Origin: Cellulomonas sp. NTE-D12
Lineage (GTDB): Bacteria > Actinomycetota > Actinomycetes > Actinomycetales > Cellulomonadaceae
Assembly (NCBI RefSeq): GCF_027923705.1
Contig: NZ_AP026442.1
Location: forward strand, 1,922,001-1,986,000
DNA: 64,000 nucleotides
Reading direction: 5' to 3'
This document shows positions 8,069-16,175 of the stretch, piece after piece. Every line of letters begins with the position of its first letter. Positions within the stretch are counted from its first letter, which is position 1. The position numbers and the translations under genes are program-made. The notes beneath the pieces were generated by a model, which was not told where the DNA came from, made no database searches, and was given only the letters and a program-made list of their open reading frames with translations.

Positions 8069-9189
8069 ACTGCCGTCGGCACGGCGGCGGCGAGAAGGCT
8101 CCGGCCCAGCTCGAGGTACCGGGTCGCCACAGCCGGCCAGAGCAGGGACGACGCGAGCCGTCGCGACGTCGCGGCCATCCTGCCTGCGGCGCCGGGAGTG
8201 GTCAGGAGCTCAGCCAGGGCCGCCGCGATCGCCACCGGGTCGCGCTGCGGGACGAGGATGCCGGCCCCGCCGGACAACAGCTCGACCGCGTGCGGGAAGC
8301 TGGTGGAGATGACCGGCTTGCCCGCGACCACCGCTTCCGTCAGGACGCCCGAGGTCACCTGGTCGCGCGAGTCGTAGGGGAGCAGGACCACGTCGGCCTC
8401 CCGCACCACCTGCCGCAGCGCCGGCCCGGACAGGTACCGCCCGTCGAAGGTGACCGAGCCGTCCAGGTCGAGGTCGTGCGTCAACCTCACCAGGCTCTCC
8501 CGGTAGGCCTCGCCGTCGCGTTCCAGGACGCGCGGGTGGGTCTCGCCGACGATCCGGTAGGCCGGCAGCGGCGTGGTCTCGCGCAGGACCGACAGCCCAC
8601 GCAGCGCCCATTCGATGCCTTTGCCCTCGGACAGCAGGCCCCAGGTGAGCACCGTCGGCCGTGCGGGAAGCACGTGCTGCATCGCGGACCGGTTGTCCGT
8701 GGCCCCGTGCGGGATCACCACGATGCGGGACGGCTCCACGCCCCACCCGGCGATGAGCCGGTCCCGGGCCGTCTGCGTCATGGTCACCAGCACCGTGGAG
8801 AACTCGACCAGCCACTCGAGCACCCGGCGCTGGTTCGCGCTCGGCTCCGTCAGCACGGTGTGCAGGATGCTCACCACGGGCACCGTCAGCAGCGGGAGCA
8901 CCTGAAGCAGCGCCTCGCCGTCGGGCCCGGGGAAGATGCCGTACTCGTGCTGGATCACGGCGATGTCGTAGGTGTTCAGCGCGTCGGCGACACCCGTGGG
9001 CGCCCCGGCGTCCCCGGCCGCCCACTGGTGGACCACCGGCGGCAGCTGCGCCTGCCAGTGGTCGACCAACCGCACCACGCCGACGTCCGAACCGGTCGCC
9101 TGCAGGTGGGTGACGAGCGCCTCGCAGAACGTCGCGATGCCGCACTGGGTGGACGGATAGGTGGACAGGAAACCGAGCCGAACGGCCAC
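8065..9189 (-). CDS. GT4-family glycosyltransferase, first gene of the GH130 operon
   Basis: 374 residues from GTG 9189. GT-B glycosyltransferase of family 4: N-terminal GFLSTYPSTQCGIATFCEAL, a TQCGIATF signature common in GT4 proteins encoded beside GH130 genes; IQHEYGIFPG and PHGATD in the middle; then TWGLLSEGKGIEWAL (donor site) and VTSGVLTEAVVAGKPVIST in the C-terminal half. It is the promoter-proximal gene of the minus-strand operon and overlaps the next gene by 4 nt. Acceptor and donor are unknown; the neighbours suggest a mannose-type glycan. A TACGAT element at 9334-9339 (minus) is a possible -10, which would leave a leader of roughly 140 nt. Confidence 0.85.
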   Translation of the reverse strand: MAVRLGFLSTYPSTQCGIATFCEALVTHLQATGSDVGVVRLVDHWQAQLPPVVHQWAAGDAGAPTGVADALNTYDIAVIQHEYGIFPGPDGEALLQVLPLLTVPVVSILHTVLTEPSANQRRVLEWLVEFSTVLVTMTQTARDRLIAGWGVEPSRIVVIPHGATDNRSAMQHVLPARPTVLTWGLLSEGKGIEWALRGLSVLRETTPLPAYRIVGETHPRVLERDGEAYRESLVRLTHDLDLDGSVTFDGRYLSGPALRQVVREADVVLLPYDSRDQVTSGVLTEAVVAGKPVISTSFPHAVELLSGGAGILVPQRDPVAIAAALAELLTTPGAAGRMAATSRRLASSLLWPAVATRYLELGRSLLAAAVPTAV

Positions 9190-9477
9190 GAGGCCCTCAC
9201 ACTTGCGTCACTCGCCGCAGCACACGCGCTGCCGTACGCGGAGGGAAAGAGGCCGCATCCTTGGCGACTGGCGGACGACGTCGCGGCAGGTCGCCGGGTC
9301 GTCACGCTGCGCTCATGACCGGAGCACGCTCCGATCGTAGAACCCTGAGGCTACCAGCCCGCGCCGGCACGGCCGTCCCCAGACGGAGGCGTCACTTCTA
9401 CCCAGGCGCCCCGCGCACGTGCTCATCGATCGACGTCTGCCCCGTCCGCGCCGCTGTCAGCGGCTCGTGAAATGAGA
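9190..9477. other. intergenic region between GH130 operon and tRNA terminator
   Basis: About 290 bases without a credible gene; the short open frames here lack coding-like composition and ribosome sites. On the minus strand the hexamer TACGAT (complement at 9334-9339) is a plausible -10 for the GT4/GH130 operon. Nothing else recognisable was found. Confidence 0.4.
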
Positions 9478-9510
9478 AGCGTGGTACGTCTCGTAGAGAC
9501 GTACCACGCT
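9478..9510 (-). terminator. intrinsic terminator of the tRNA cluster
   Basis: A perfect 15-bp inverted repeat (9478-9492 and 9496-9510) with a 3-base loop. On the minus strand it is followed by TCTCATTTC, a partial U-tract. It lies 14 nt past the 3' end of tRNA-Val(GAC), so it should end the tRNA transcript and may also insulate the GT4/GH130 operon. Confidence 0.8.
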
Positions 9511-9524
9511 GACCTGCGACTACG

Positions 9525-9599
9525 TGGTGGGCGATACTGGGATCGAACCAGTGACCTCTTCCGTGTCAGGGAAGCGCGCTCCCGCTGCGCCAATCGCCC
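9525..9599 (-). tRNA. tRNA-Val (GAC)
   Basis: Complete cloverleaf on the minus strand: acceptor GGGCGAU/AUCGCCC, anticodon arm CUUCC/GGAAG around loop CUGACAC (anticodon GAC), and T-arm with GGTTCGATCC. The 3' ACCA is encoded in the DNA, unlike the other two tRNAs of this cluster. Last gene of the cluster. Confidence 0.95.
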
Positions 9600-9614
9600 G
9601 TCGGGTGTGAACCG

Positions 9615-9685
9615 AGGTGGAGACGGGATTCGAACCCGTGTATACGGCTTTGCAGGCCGCTGCCTCGCCTCTCGGCCACTCCACC
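9615..9685 (-). tRNA. tRNA-Cys (GCA)
   Basis: Minus-strand cloverleaf: acceptor GGUGGAG/CUCCACC, anticodon loop CUGCAAA (GCA), T-loop GGTTCGAATC and discriminator U73, typical of tRNA-Cys. CCA is not encoded. It lies between tRNA-Gly and tRNA-Val. Confidence 0.95.
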
Positions 9686-9734
9686 GGTGAGACCGCAGTC
9701 CCCAGCGGCTGTGAGCCGATGTGGAGAGCCTCCG

Positions 9735-9807
9735 AGCGGACGACGGGATTCGAACCCGCGACCCTCACCTTGGCAAGGTGATGCTCTACCAACTGAGCCA
9801 CGTCCGC
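9735..9807 (-). tRNA. tRNA-Gly (GCC)
   Basis: Minus-strand cloverleaf: acceptor GCGGACG/CGUCCGC, D-arm GCUCAGUUGGUAGAGC, anticodon arm CACCU/AGGUG with loop UGCCA centred on GCC, T-arm GGTTCGAATCC. CCA is not encoded. First gene of the cluster. Confidence 0.95.
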
Positions 9808-9846
9808 GCTGTCGACGTCCCCGGAGGGGCGCCGTGTGCGTCCCAG

Positions 9847-9877
9847 ACTCTAACCGAGGTTCGCGACGAGAGTCCAA
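9847..9877 (-). promoter_or_regulatory. promoter of the tRNA Gly-Cys-Val cluster
   Basis: On the minus strand TTGGAC (complement 9872-9877) is followed by 19 nt and TAGAGT (complement 9847-9852), close to the housekeeping sigma consensus. It lies about 40 nt before the tRNA-Gly 5' end. Confidence 0.55.
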
Positions 9878-9928
9878 CCGGTTGGCTGGCCGGCGCGTCC
9901 GCGCGGCCCGGCTCGCTAGCGTGAGCCC

Positions 9929-11008
9929 GTGCTGGAGCCCTCCGCGACCGCCTGGTTCGGCGGGGTGCAGGCGAGTGGCGTGCTCGAGGCGGTCGACCTC
10001 GCGCAGGAGCCCGATGCGCTGTCGCGACCGGGCTGGTGGGCCGTGGTGGGGGAGTTCGAGGGCCGGGTCCGAGCGTGGCGCTTCGCCGACGTCCGCGTCG
10101 GACGCGCCACCACCGTGCCGCAGCGGCCCCACGATCGCTGGGACGGGCCCGGGGCGGACGCCTGGTCGAGCTCGATGGGCGAGGCGGCGTACCGGGCGGG
10201 GGTGGAGACGATCCGGACACGGATCCGCGGGGGCGACGTGTACCAGGTCAACCTCTGCCGCGTCCTCGCAGCCCCCCTGCCTGCGGAGCCTCGCGGCCCG
10301 GACGCTGCAGCTCTGGGCCGACGGCTCGTCGCGGGCAACCCGGCGCCGTACCAGGGCGGGGTCCAGGTCGGCCCCACCGGCCACGACCCCGGAGTCTGGG
10401 TGGTCAGCGCCTCGCCGGAGCTCTTCCTCTCGGTCGACGGGGGCAGGATCAGCAGCGGTCCCATCAAGGGCACGGCCACGCACTCCGCCGGTCTGACTCC
10501 CAAGGACCGCGCCGAGAACGTGATGATCACCGACCTGGTGCGCAACGACCTGCAGCGGGTGTGCGTCCCGGGCTCCGTCGAGGTGACCACCCTGCTGGGC
10601 GAGGAGCAGCACCCCGGCCTGGTCCACCTGGTGTCGACCGTCACCGGCCGCCTCGACCCCGAGGTGGCACGCGCCGCCGATGCCTACCGGCAGGTGCTCG
10701 ACGCCACGTACCCACCGGGGTCCGTCTCCGGGGCGCCGAAGTCGTCGGCGCTGCGCCTCATCCGTGAGCTGGAGCCCGTCCCGCGCGGCCCCTACTGCGG
10801 CACCGTGGGCTGGGTCCACGTGGCGGAGGACGGCTCCGTGAGGGCGCGGCTCGCGGTGTCGATCCGCACCTTCTGGTGGTCGGACGACGTGCTGCGCTTC
10901 GGTACCGGCGCAGGCATCACGTGGGGGAGCGACCCCGCCGCCGAGTGGGCCGAGACCGAGCTGAAGGCGGCGCGGCTCGTCGGGCTGGCGTCCCGCGCGA
11001 GGAGGTGA
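9929..11008 (+). CDS. pabB: aminodeoxychorismate synthase component I (PabB-like)
   Basis: 359 residues, chorismate-binding enzyme family. It converts chorismate and glutamine-derived ammonia to 4-amino-4-deoxychorismate in folate synthesis. PIKGT with its Lys is the PabB-type version of the motif, whereas anthranilate synthases have PIAGT. Other landmarks are GGDVYQVNLCR, SPELFL, DRAENVMITDLVRNDL, YPPGSVSGAPK and FGTGAGITWGSDP. It is shorter than many PabB proteins (about 450) because the N-terminal half-domain is reduced. The GTG start has no Shine-Dalgarno sequence; a TAGCGT -10 at 9917-9922 would start transcription close to the GTG, suggesting a leaderless message. No glutamine amidotransferase (pabA) or lyase lies next to it. 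Confidence 0.85.
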   Translation: MLEPSATAWFGGVQASGVLEAVDLAQEPDALSRPGWWAVVGEFEGRVRAWRFADVRVGRATTVPQRPHDRWDGPGADAWSSSMGEAAYRAGVETIRTRIRGGDVYQVNLCRVLAAPLPAEPRGPDAAALGRRLVAGNPAPYQGGVQVGPTGHDPGVWVVSASPELFLSVDGGRISSGPIKGTATHSAGLTPKDRAENVMITDLVRNDLQRVCVPGSVEVTTLLGEEQHPGLVHLVSTVTGRLDPEVARAADAYRQVLDATYPPGSVSGAPKSSALRLIRELEPVPRGPYCGTVGWVHVAEDGSVRARLAVSIRTFWWSDDVLRFGTGAGITWGSDPAAEWAETELKAARLVGLASRARR

Positions 11009-11031
11009 ACCGGGCAGCAGGGCCAGGTGCC

Positions 11032-11048
11032 CGGGCGCAGGGCGCCCG
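11032..11048. terminator. bidirectional hairpin between pabB and the SsgA-like gene
   Basis: Seven perfect base pairs (CGGGCGC/GCGCCCG) with an AGG loop, placed between two convergent genes. No T-run. Confidence 0.4.
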
Positions 11049-11068
11049 ACGCGGGATCGGCCGGACGG

Positions 11069-11497
11069 TCAGGCGGTGAGCAGCGCCGCGATCAGGGCGC
11101 TGATCTCACCCTCCATGCGGTCGCTCTCGGCACCGAGCGGTACCAGCGACTCCGTCGCCGCAAGGAAGCGGAGCACGGGCTCGGTCGGTGCGGCGAGGAG
11201 GGCGCTGCCCTCGACCCCGGACAGCGAGATGAGGGTGTAGTCCGGGTCCTCGTCCCGCCAGATCTGCACGTCACCCGTGCCGGCCGGCTCCTCCGAGCTG
11301 GCGTGCATGCCCTGCACCAGCAGCTCGCGGCCGAGCAGCCACGTCGAGGACGACTGGCCGCCGGTGAACACGGCGCGGACGGTGTAGGGATCGGTCGTCC
11401 GGAACGCCAGCTGGGTGCTCACCGGGACGACGCTCGCGTCGGAGCCGATGAGCTGCATCGCGACGACTTCGACGACGTCGTACGACGAGTTCGTCAT
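11069..11497 (-). CDS. SsgA-family sporulation/cell-division regulator
   Basis: 142 residues. The ATG at 11497 was chosen over the in-frame GTG at 11509 because a GGAGG site ends 5 nt before this ATG and overlaps the GTG. Sequence landmarks follow the SsgA-like protein (SALP) pattern: an N-terminal strand pair, FRTTDPYTVRAVFTGG, TWLLGRELLVQGMH, GTGDVQIWR, the SxxGxALLxAP segment and a C-terminal helix. In Streptomyces, SALPs such as SsgB help place FtsZ during sporulation division. In a non-sporulating relative the role is probably in septum or wall control, but this is inference. It is a single gene, convergent with pabB. Confidence 0.8.
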   Translation of the reverse strand: MTNSSYDVVEVVAMQLIGSDASVVPVSTQLAFRTTDPYTVRAVFTGGQSSSTWLLGRELLVQGMHASSEEPAGTGDVQIWRDEDPDYTLISLSGVEGSALLAAPTEPVLRFLAATESLVPLGAESDRMEGEISALIAALLTA

Positions 11498-11722
11498 CGG
11501 GTCCTCCACTGGGCGGGCTCATCGGACAGTCACATCATGGCAGCGGACCGCCGCATCTGGCGTGGTGGGTCGGCACCTTTCACCCGACCGCAGCAACCGA
11601 AGCCTGCCCGGTCACTTCCGTCGCCAGCCGAACGGGCGTATACGGGCATCCGCTTGCCGGTTCGGTGATCAGGCCAGCGTTGGGTAGCATCCTCTCGACG
11701 CCCGCTACGGTGGGTGCTCGTC

Positions 11723-11794
11723 GGGCGATTGGCTCAGTGGTAGAGCGCCTCGTTCACACCGAGGAGGTCACTGGTTCGAACCCAGTATCGCCCA
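11723..11794 (+). tRNA. tRNA-Val (CAC)
   Basis: Cloverleaf on the plus strand: acceptor GGGCGAU/AUCGCCC, anticodon arm CCUCG/CGAGG with loop UUCACAC (CAC), T-arm GGTTCGAACCC, discriminator A. CCA not encoded. Its acceptor is identical to that of tRNA-Val(GAC) at 9525-9599. Confidence 0.95.
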
Positions 11795-11800
11795 CACCTG

Positions 11801-11829
11801 AAGGGGTCCCGCCTGACGCGGGGCCCCTT
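11801..11829 (+). terminator. intrinsic terminator after tRNA-Val(CAC)
   Basis: A 12-bp stem (AAGGGGTCCCGC with GCGGGGCCCCTT, one G-U pair) and a 5-base loop begin 6 nt after the tRNA. No strong T-run follows. Confidence 0.65.
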
Positions 11830-11903
11830 CGCCGTTCCTGCGGGTGGCCTGCAAAGGTCGGGCGGTGGGGCGACGCGAGGCGAAATGGCCGAGGTCGGCT
11901 CGG

Positions 11904-11909
11904 TAGCAT
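11904..11909 (+). promoter_or_regulatory. candidate -10 element for thrS
   Basis: TAGCAT matches the actinobacterial TAnnnT -10. No convincing -35 was found. It would give a leader of about 95 nt in which no T-box features were seen. Confidence 0.35.
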
Positions 11910-12011
11910 CGAGCCACGCCCGGCGCGGCTGCTGTCCGCCCGTCGCGCTGAACGTCCCGCCGCTTCCTGATGCCGACCAGCGGCGGCCACCGATCCCGAG
12001 GAGCACAGTCC

Positions 12012-14012
12012 GTGTCCGAGCCCATCAGTCTGACCGTCGACGGAGTCGAGACCACGGTCGAGGCGGGCACGACGGGCACCGACCTGTTCGCCGACCGTCG
12101 GGACGTCGTCGTCGTCCGCGTGGACGGCGAGCTGCGCGACCTGCACCTCCCGCTTCCGTCGGGCGCCACCGTGGAAGGGGTCACCATCGGGTCGCCGGAC
12201 GGGCTGGCGGTCCTCCGGCACTCCACCGCGCACGTCCTCGCCCAGGCGGTCCAGGACGTCAACCCGAAGGCGCGCCTGGGCATCGGCCCGCCGATCACCG
12301 ACGGCTTCTACTACGACTTCGACGTCGAGACGCCCTTCACCCCCGAGGACCTGCGTGCGCTCGAGAAGTCGATGGCGCGCATCGTCAAGGAGGGGCAGAC
12401 CTTCCGGCGGGTGGACGTCACCGAGGCGGAGGCACGGCAGATCGAGGCGGACGAGCCCTACAAGCTCGAGCTGATCGGCCTGAAGGGCGACGCCTCCGAC
12501 GACGACGGGGCGTCCGTCGAGGTGGGCCTCGGCGGCCTGACGATGTACCAGAACGTCCGCCGCGACGGCTCCGTCGCGTGGCAGGACCTGTGCCGCGGTC
12601 CGCACCTGCCCAGCACCCGCCTGATCGGCAACGGCTTCCAGCTGACCCGGTCCGCGGCGGCGTACTGGCGCGGCAGCGAGAAGAACCCGCAGCTGCAGCG
12701 GGTCTACGGCACCGCGTGGCCCACGAAGGACGAGCTGCGGGCCCACCTCGACCGGCTCGCGGAGGCGGAGCGGCGGGACCACCGTCGGCTCGGCTCCGAG
12801 CTCGACCTGTTCTCCTTCCCGGACGAGATCGGCTCCGGCCTGGCGGTGTTCCACCCCAAGGGCGGCATCGTCCGGATGGAGATGGAGGAGTACAGCCGCC
12901 GGCGGCACGTCGAGGCGGGCTACTCGTTCGTCAACACCCCGCACATCACCAAGGCGCAGCTGTTCCACACCTCGCGGCACCTCGACTGGTACGCCGACGG
13001 CATGTACCCGCCCATGCGGCTGGACACCGAGTACCACGAGGACGGCACCGTCAAGCGCGAGGGCCAGGACTACTACCTCAAGCCGATGAACTGCCCGATG
13101 CACAACCTCGTGTACCGGTCCCGCGGGCGCAGCTACCGCGAGCTGCCGCTGCGGCTGTTCGAGTTCGGCACCGTCTACCGCTACGAGAAGTCGGGCGTGG
13201 TGCACGGCATGACCCGTGCACGCGGGTTCACCCAGGACGACTCGCACATCTACTGCACCCGCGAGCAGATGCGCGACGAGCTCGCCTCGCTGCTGACCTT
13301 CGTGCTGGACCTGCTGCGCGACTACGGGCTCAACGAGTTCTACCTCGAGCTGTCCACCCGCGACCCCAAGAAGTCGGTCGGCGACGACGCGACGTGGGAG
13401 GAGGCCACCGAGACCCTTCGGGAGGTCGCCACCGAGTCGGGGCTGCAGCTCGTGGACGACCCGGGCGGGGCCGCGTTCTACGGTCCCAAGATCTCCGTCC
13501 AGGCGAAGGACGCGATCGGCCGGACCTGGCAGCTGTCGACCATCCAGCTGGACTTCTTCGAGCCGGAGCTGTTCGAGCTGGAGTACACGGCGCCGGACGG
13601 CTCGCGGCAGCGGCCGGTGATGATCCACCGGGCGCTGTTCGGCTCGATCGAGCGGTTCTTCGCGATCCTGGTCGAGCACTACGCCGGCGCGTTCCCGGCG
13701 TGGCTCGCGCCCGTCCAGGCGCTGGCCGTGCCGGTGGCGGAGACCTTCCAGCCGTACCTGGAGGACGTCGTCGCGCAGCTGCGTGCCCGGGGCATCCGCG
13801 CCGAGCTGGACGCGTCGGACGACCGCTTCGGCAAGAAGATCCGCAACGCCGCCACGCAGAAGGTGCCGTTCGTGCTGATCGCCGGCGGTGAGGACGTCGA
13901 GGCCGGCGCGGTGTCGTTCCGGTACCGCGACGGGCGCCAGGAGAACGGTGTGCCGATCGCTGACGCGATCGAGCGTGTCGTCGCCGCGGTGCACGACCGC
14001 GTCCAGGTCTGA
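12012..14012 (+). CDS. thrS: threonine-tRNA ligase
   Basis: 666 residues. Charges tRNA-Thr in the cytoplasm. Order of parts: N-terminal TGS domain (about 1-60), editing domain with HSTAH and QDLCRGPHL zinc-site-like motifs, catalytic core with NCPMHN, class II motif 2 region YRYEKSGVVHGMTRARGF and motif 3 HRALFGSIERF, then the C-terminal anticodon-binding domain. GTG 12012 was chosen because GAGGAG lies 8 nt upstream and the TGS domain begins at once. An acidic insertion (about 155-170, DASDDDGASVE) is seen in the editing domain. First gene of a tightly packed operon with the HIT protein, pgsA, patA and pimA. Confidence 0.97.
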   Translation: MSEPISLTVDGVETTVEAGTTGTDLFADRRDVVVVRVDGELRDLHLPLPSGATVEGVTIGSPDGLAVLRHSTAHVLAQAVQDVNPKARLGIGPPITDGFYYDFDVETPFTPEDLRALEKSMARIVKEGQTFRRVDVTEAEARQIEADEPYKLELIGLKGDASDDDGASVEVGLGGLTMYQNVRRDGSVAWQDLCRGPHLPSTRLIGNGFQLTRSAAAYWRGSEKNPQLQRVYGTAWPTKDELRAHLDRLAEAERRDHRRLGSELDLFSFPDEIGSGLAVFHPKGGIVRMEMEEYSRRRHVEAGYSFVNTPHITKAQLFHTSRHLDWYADGMYPPMRLDTEYHEDGTVKREGQDYYLKPMNCPMHNLVYRSRGRSYRELPLRLFEFGTVYRYEKSGVVHGMTRARGFTQDDSHIYCTREQMRDELASLLTFVLDLLRDYGLNEFYLELSTRDPKKSVGDDATWEEATETLREVATESGLQLVDDPGGAAFYGPKISVQAKDAIGRTWQLSTIQLDFFEPELFELEYTAPDGSRQRPVMIHRALFGSIERFFAILVEHYAGAFPAWLAPVQALAVPVAETFQPYLEDVVAQLRARGIRAELDASDDRFGKKIRNAATQKVPFVLIAGGEDVEAGAVSFRYRDGRQENGVPIADAIERVVAAVHDRVQV

Positions 14013-14015
14013 GCG

Positions 14016-14591
14016 GTGAAGTACGACGACGCCCACGGGCCGACCGTCGAGGTCCCCGGCGACTTCGCCGGGGACCCCGACGGCTACCAGCGCCTGTGGA
14101 CGCCGCACCGGATGGCGTACATCGGCGGGGTCGACAAGCCGACCGACGACCTGCCCGGACCCGGCTGCCCGTTCTGCCGCGCCCCGGGCCTGCCCGACGA
14201 GCAGGGTCTCGTCGTGGCGCGCGGTGAGGCGGCGTACGTCGTGCTCAACCTCTACCCGTACAACTCCGGTCACCTCCTCGTCTGCCCCTACCGCCACGTG
14301 TCCGACTTCACCGACCTGACCGCCGCGGAGACGGCGGAGGTCACCGAACTGACGCAGCAGGCCATGCGAGTGATCCGCACCGTCATGGCGCCGCAGGGCT
14401 TCAACCTCGGCATGAACCAGGGCGAGGTGGCGGGAGCCGGGATCGCGGCGCACCTGCACCAGCACGTGGTGCCCCGCTGGCGCGGCGACTCCAACTTCCT
14501 TCCCATCGTCGCGCGCAGCCGTGCGCTGCCCGAGCTGCTGGCGGACACCCGCGCGCGGCTCGCCGCGGCGTGGCCCGTCCGGGGGGAGTGA
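14016..14591 (+). CDS. HIT-domain protein, AP4A phosphorylase-like
   Basis: 191 residues from GTG. The C-terminal HLHQHVVP is the histidine triad (HxHxHxx), and CPFCRA upstream is the typical cysteine motif of this branch. Position between thrS and pgsA matches the Mycobacterium tuberculosis gene Rv2613c, described as a diadenosine tetraphosphate phosphorylase, so a nucleotide-polyphosphate phosphorylase/hydrolase role is likely. Starts 4 nt after the thrS stop and is followed after 4 nt by pgsA, so it is co-transcribed. Confidence 0.88.
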   Translation: MKYDDAHGPTVEVPGDFAGDPDGYQRLWTPHRMAYIGGVDKPTDDLPGPGCPFCRAPGLPDEQGLVVARGEAAYVVLNLYPYNSGHLLVCPYRHVSDFTDLTAAETAEVTELTQQAMRVIRTVMAPQGFNLGMNQGEVAGAGIAAHLHQHVVPRWRGDSNFLPIVARSRALPELLADTRARLAAAWPVRGE

Positions 14592-14595
14592 GCAG

Positions 14596-15207
14596 GTGCT
14601 GCACGGACTGCGCGGTGCGATGACACGGCTCTTCACCCCCGTCGCCCGGGTGCTGCTGCGGGCCGGCATCAGCCCGGACGCGGTGACGGCCACCGGCACC
14701 CTGGCCGTCGTGGTGATCGGCCTGTGGGCCTTCCCGACCGGTCACCTGCTGCTCGGGGCGGTGCTGATCGGCCTCAGCGCGCTGACCGACTCGCTCGACG
14801 GTGTCATGGCGCGCCAGGCCGGCCGGTCGGGCCCGTGGGGCGCGTTCCTGGACTCGACGCTCGACAGGTTCGCGGACGCGGCGGTGTTCGGGGGTCTCGT
14901 GCTGTGGTTCTTCGGACGGGGCGACGACAGGCTCGCGGCCGTGCTCGCGCTGGCCTGCCTGGTCCTCGGGTCGGTGGTGCCCTACGCGCGGGCCCGCGCC
15001 GAGGGCCTCGGGATGACGGCGTCCGGCGGCATCGCCGAGCGGGCCGACCGGCTGGTCGCCGTGCTCGTCGCGACGGCCGCCGTCGGCGCGGGACTGCCCC
15101 CCGTGGTACTCACCGTGGTGCTCGGCCTGCTGGCGGTCGCATCGGCGATCACGGTCGGCCAACGCATGGCCGCGGTGCACCGCCAGGTCGCGGAGGCCGG
15201 TCGGTGA
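14596..15207 (+). CDS. pgsA: phosphatidylinositol phosphate synthase (CDP-alcohol phosphatidyltransferase)
   Basis: 203 residues, integral membrane enzyme with about six helices. The CDP-alcohol phosphatidyltransferase signature D-G-x2-A-R-x8-G-x3-D-x3-D is intact (DSLDGVMARQAG ... GAFLDSTLDRFAD). In Actinobacteria the enzyme in this operon position condenses CDP-diacylglycerol with inositol 1-phosphate to make phosphatidylinositol phosphate, the precursor of PI mannosides. GTG 14596 follows a GGGGGG-AG ribosome site; the stop overlaps the next start as GTGA. Confidence 0.9.
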   Translation: MLHGLRGAMTRLFTPVARVLLRAGISPDAVTATGTLAVVVIGLWAFPTGHLLLGAVLIGLSALTDSLDGVMARQAGRSGPWGAFLDSTLDRFADAAVFGGLVLWFFGRGDDRLAAVLALACLVLGSVVPYARARAEGLGMTASGGIAERADRLVAVLVATAAVGAGLPPVVLTVVLGLLAVASAITVGQRMAAVHRQVAEAGR

Positions 15208-16175
15208 GCCGTTCCGGCGGCGTCATGGTGCGCGGCTTCGCTCTCGCCTGGCGCTGGGGCCGGCATCTGCCGGGACCGGTGGTCCGCGCGGCGACGACGC
15301 TGGCTGCGGACATCACGTGGCTGCGTCACGGGACCGGCGTCCGGCGCCTCGAGTCGAACCTGCGTCGGGTGCGTCCCGATCTCGCGCCCGCCGAATTGCG
15401 GCGGCTGTGCCGCGCGGGCATGCGCTCCTACCTCCGCTACTACGGCGAAGCGTTCACGCTGCCCGGGTTCTCCCCGCAGCAGATTGCCGCACGGGTACGG
15501 GTGGTGGGGCGCGAGAACGTGCAGCAGCACCTGGACGCCGGTCGCCAGGTCGTCATGGCGCTCGGGCACCTGGGGAACTGGGACCTCGCCGGCGCCTGGG
15601 CGACGGCGGACCTGGCCCCGGTGACCACCGTCGCCGAGCGTCTGGAGCCCGAGGAGCTGTTCCAGGAGTACGTCGGCTTCCGAGAGGGTCTGGGGATGCG
15701 GATCCTGCCCCACACCGGCGGCAGCGACGTGTTCCGTGCCCTGGTCCGGGCCTCCCGGACCGGACCAGGGGTGATCCCGCTGCTCGCCGATCGCGACCTG
15801 ACCGCACGGGGCGTCGAGGTGCAGCTGTTCGGCGAGACCGCGCGCGTCGCCGCAGGTCCGGCGGCACTCACGGTGATGACCGGTGCGCCGCTGTGCCCCG
15901 TCGGGATCAGCTACGAACGGCTCCGCGGGGAGCGCAGGCGGCGCGCCGGCACGCCCTGGGGGGTGGTGGTCGAGTTCTTCCCGGCGCTCGAGATCCCTGA
16001 GGAGCTGCCGCACCGCGACCGCGTGCAGGCGGTGTCGCAGGCCTGGGTCGACCGGGTGGCCGACGTCATCGCGGCGCACCCGCAGGACTGGCACATGCTG
16101 CAGCGCGTGTTCGTGGCCGACCTCGACCCCGGTCGGTACGCCGCCACGGTCGCGACCGCCACCGGGCAGCCATGA
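15204..16175 (+). CDS. patA: phosphatidylinositol mannoside acyltransferase (LpxL/HtrB family)
   Basis: 323 residues from GTG 15204 in a GTGA overlap with pgsA. Membrane-associated lysophospholipid-acyltransferase-like protein. The catalytic HX4D motif is HLGNWD, followed by a downstream PLLADRDLT segment that matches the family. In mycobacteria the equivalent gene acylates the mannose at position 2 of PIM. Its stop overlaps pimA by ATGA. Function is assigned from family and synteny. Confidence 0.9.
   Translation: MSRSGGVMVRGFALAWRWGRHLPGPVVRAATTLAADITWLRHGTGVRRLESNLRRVRPDLAPAELRRLCRAGMRSYLRYYGEAFTLPGFSPQQIAARVRVVGRENVQQHLDAGRQVVMALGHLGNWDLAGAWATADLAPVTTVAERLEPEELFQEYVGFREGLGMRILPHTGGSDVFRALVRASRTGPGVIPLLADRDLTARGVEVQLFGETARVAAGPAALTVMTGAPLCPVGISYERLRGERRRRAGTPWGVVVEFFPALEIPEELPHRDRVQAVSQAWVDRVADVIAAHPQDWHMLQRVFVADLDPGRYAATVATATGQP

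Noticed and set aside
11830..12011. T-box riboswitch before thrS
   Set aside because: No specifier hairpin, T-box sequence or antiterminator pairing was found; leaders of hisS, aspS and alaS are also too short.
11754..14699. About 980-codon open frame antisense to thrS and the HIT gene
   Set aside because: Shadow frame caused by GC bias.
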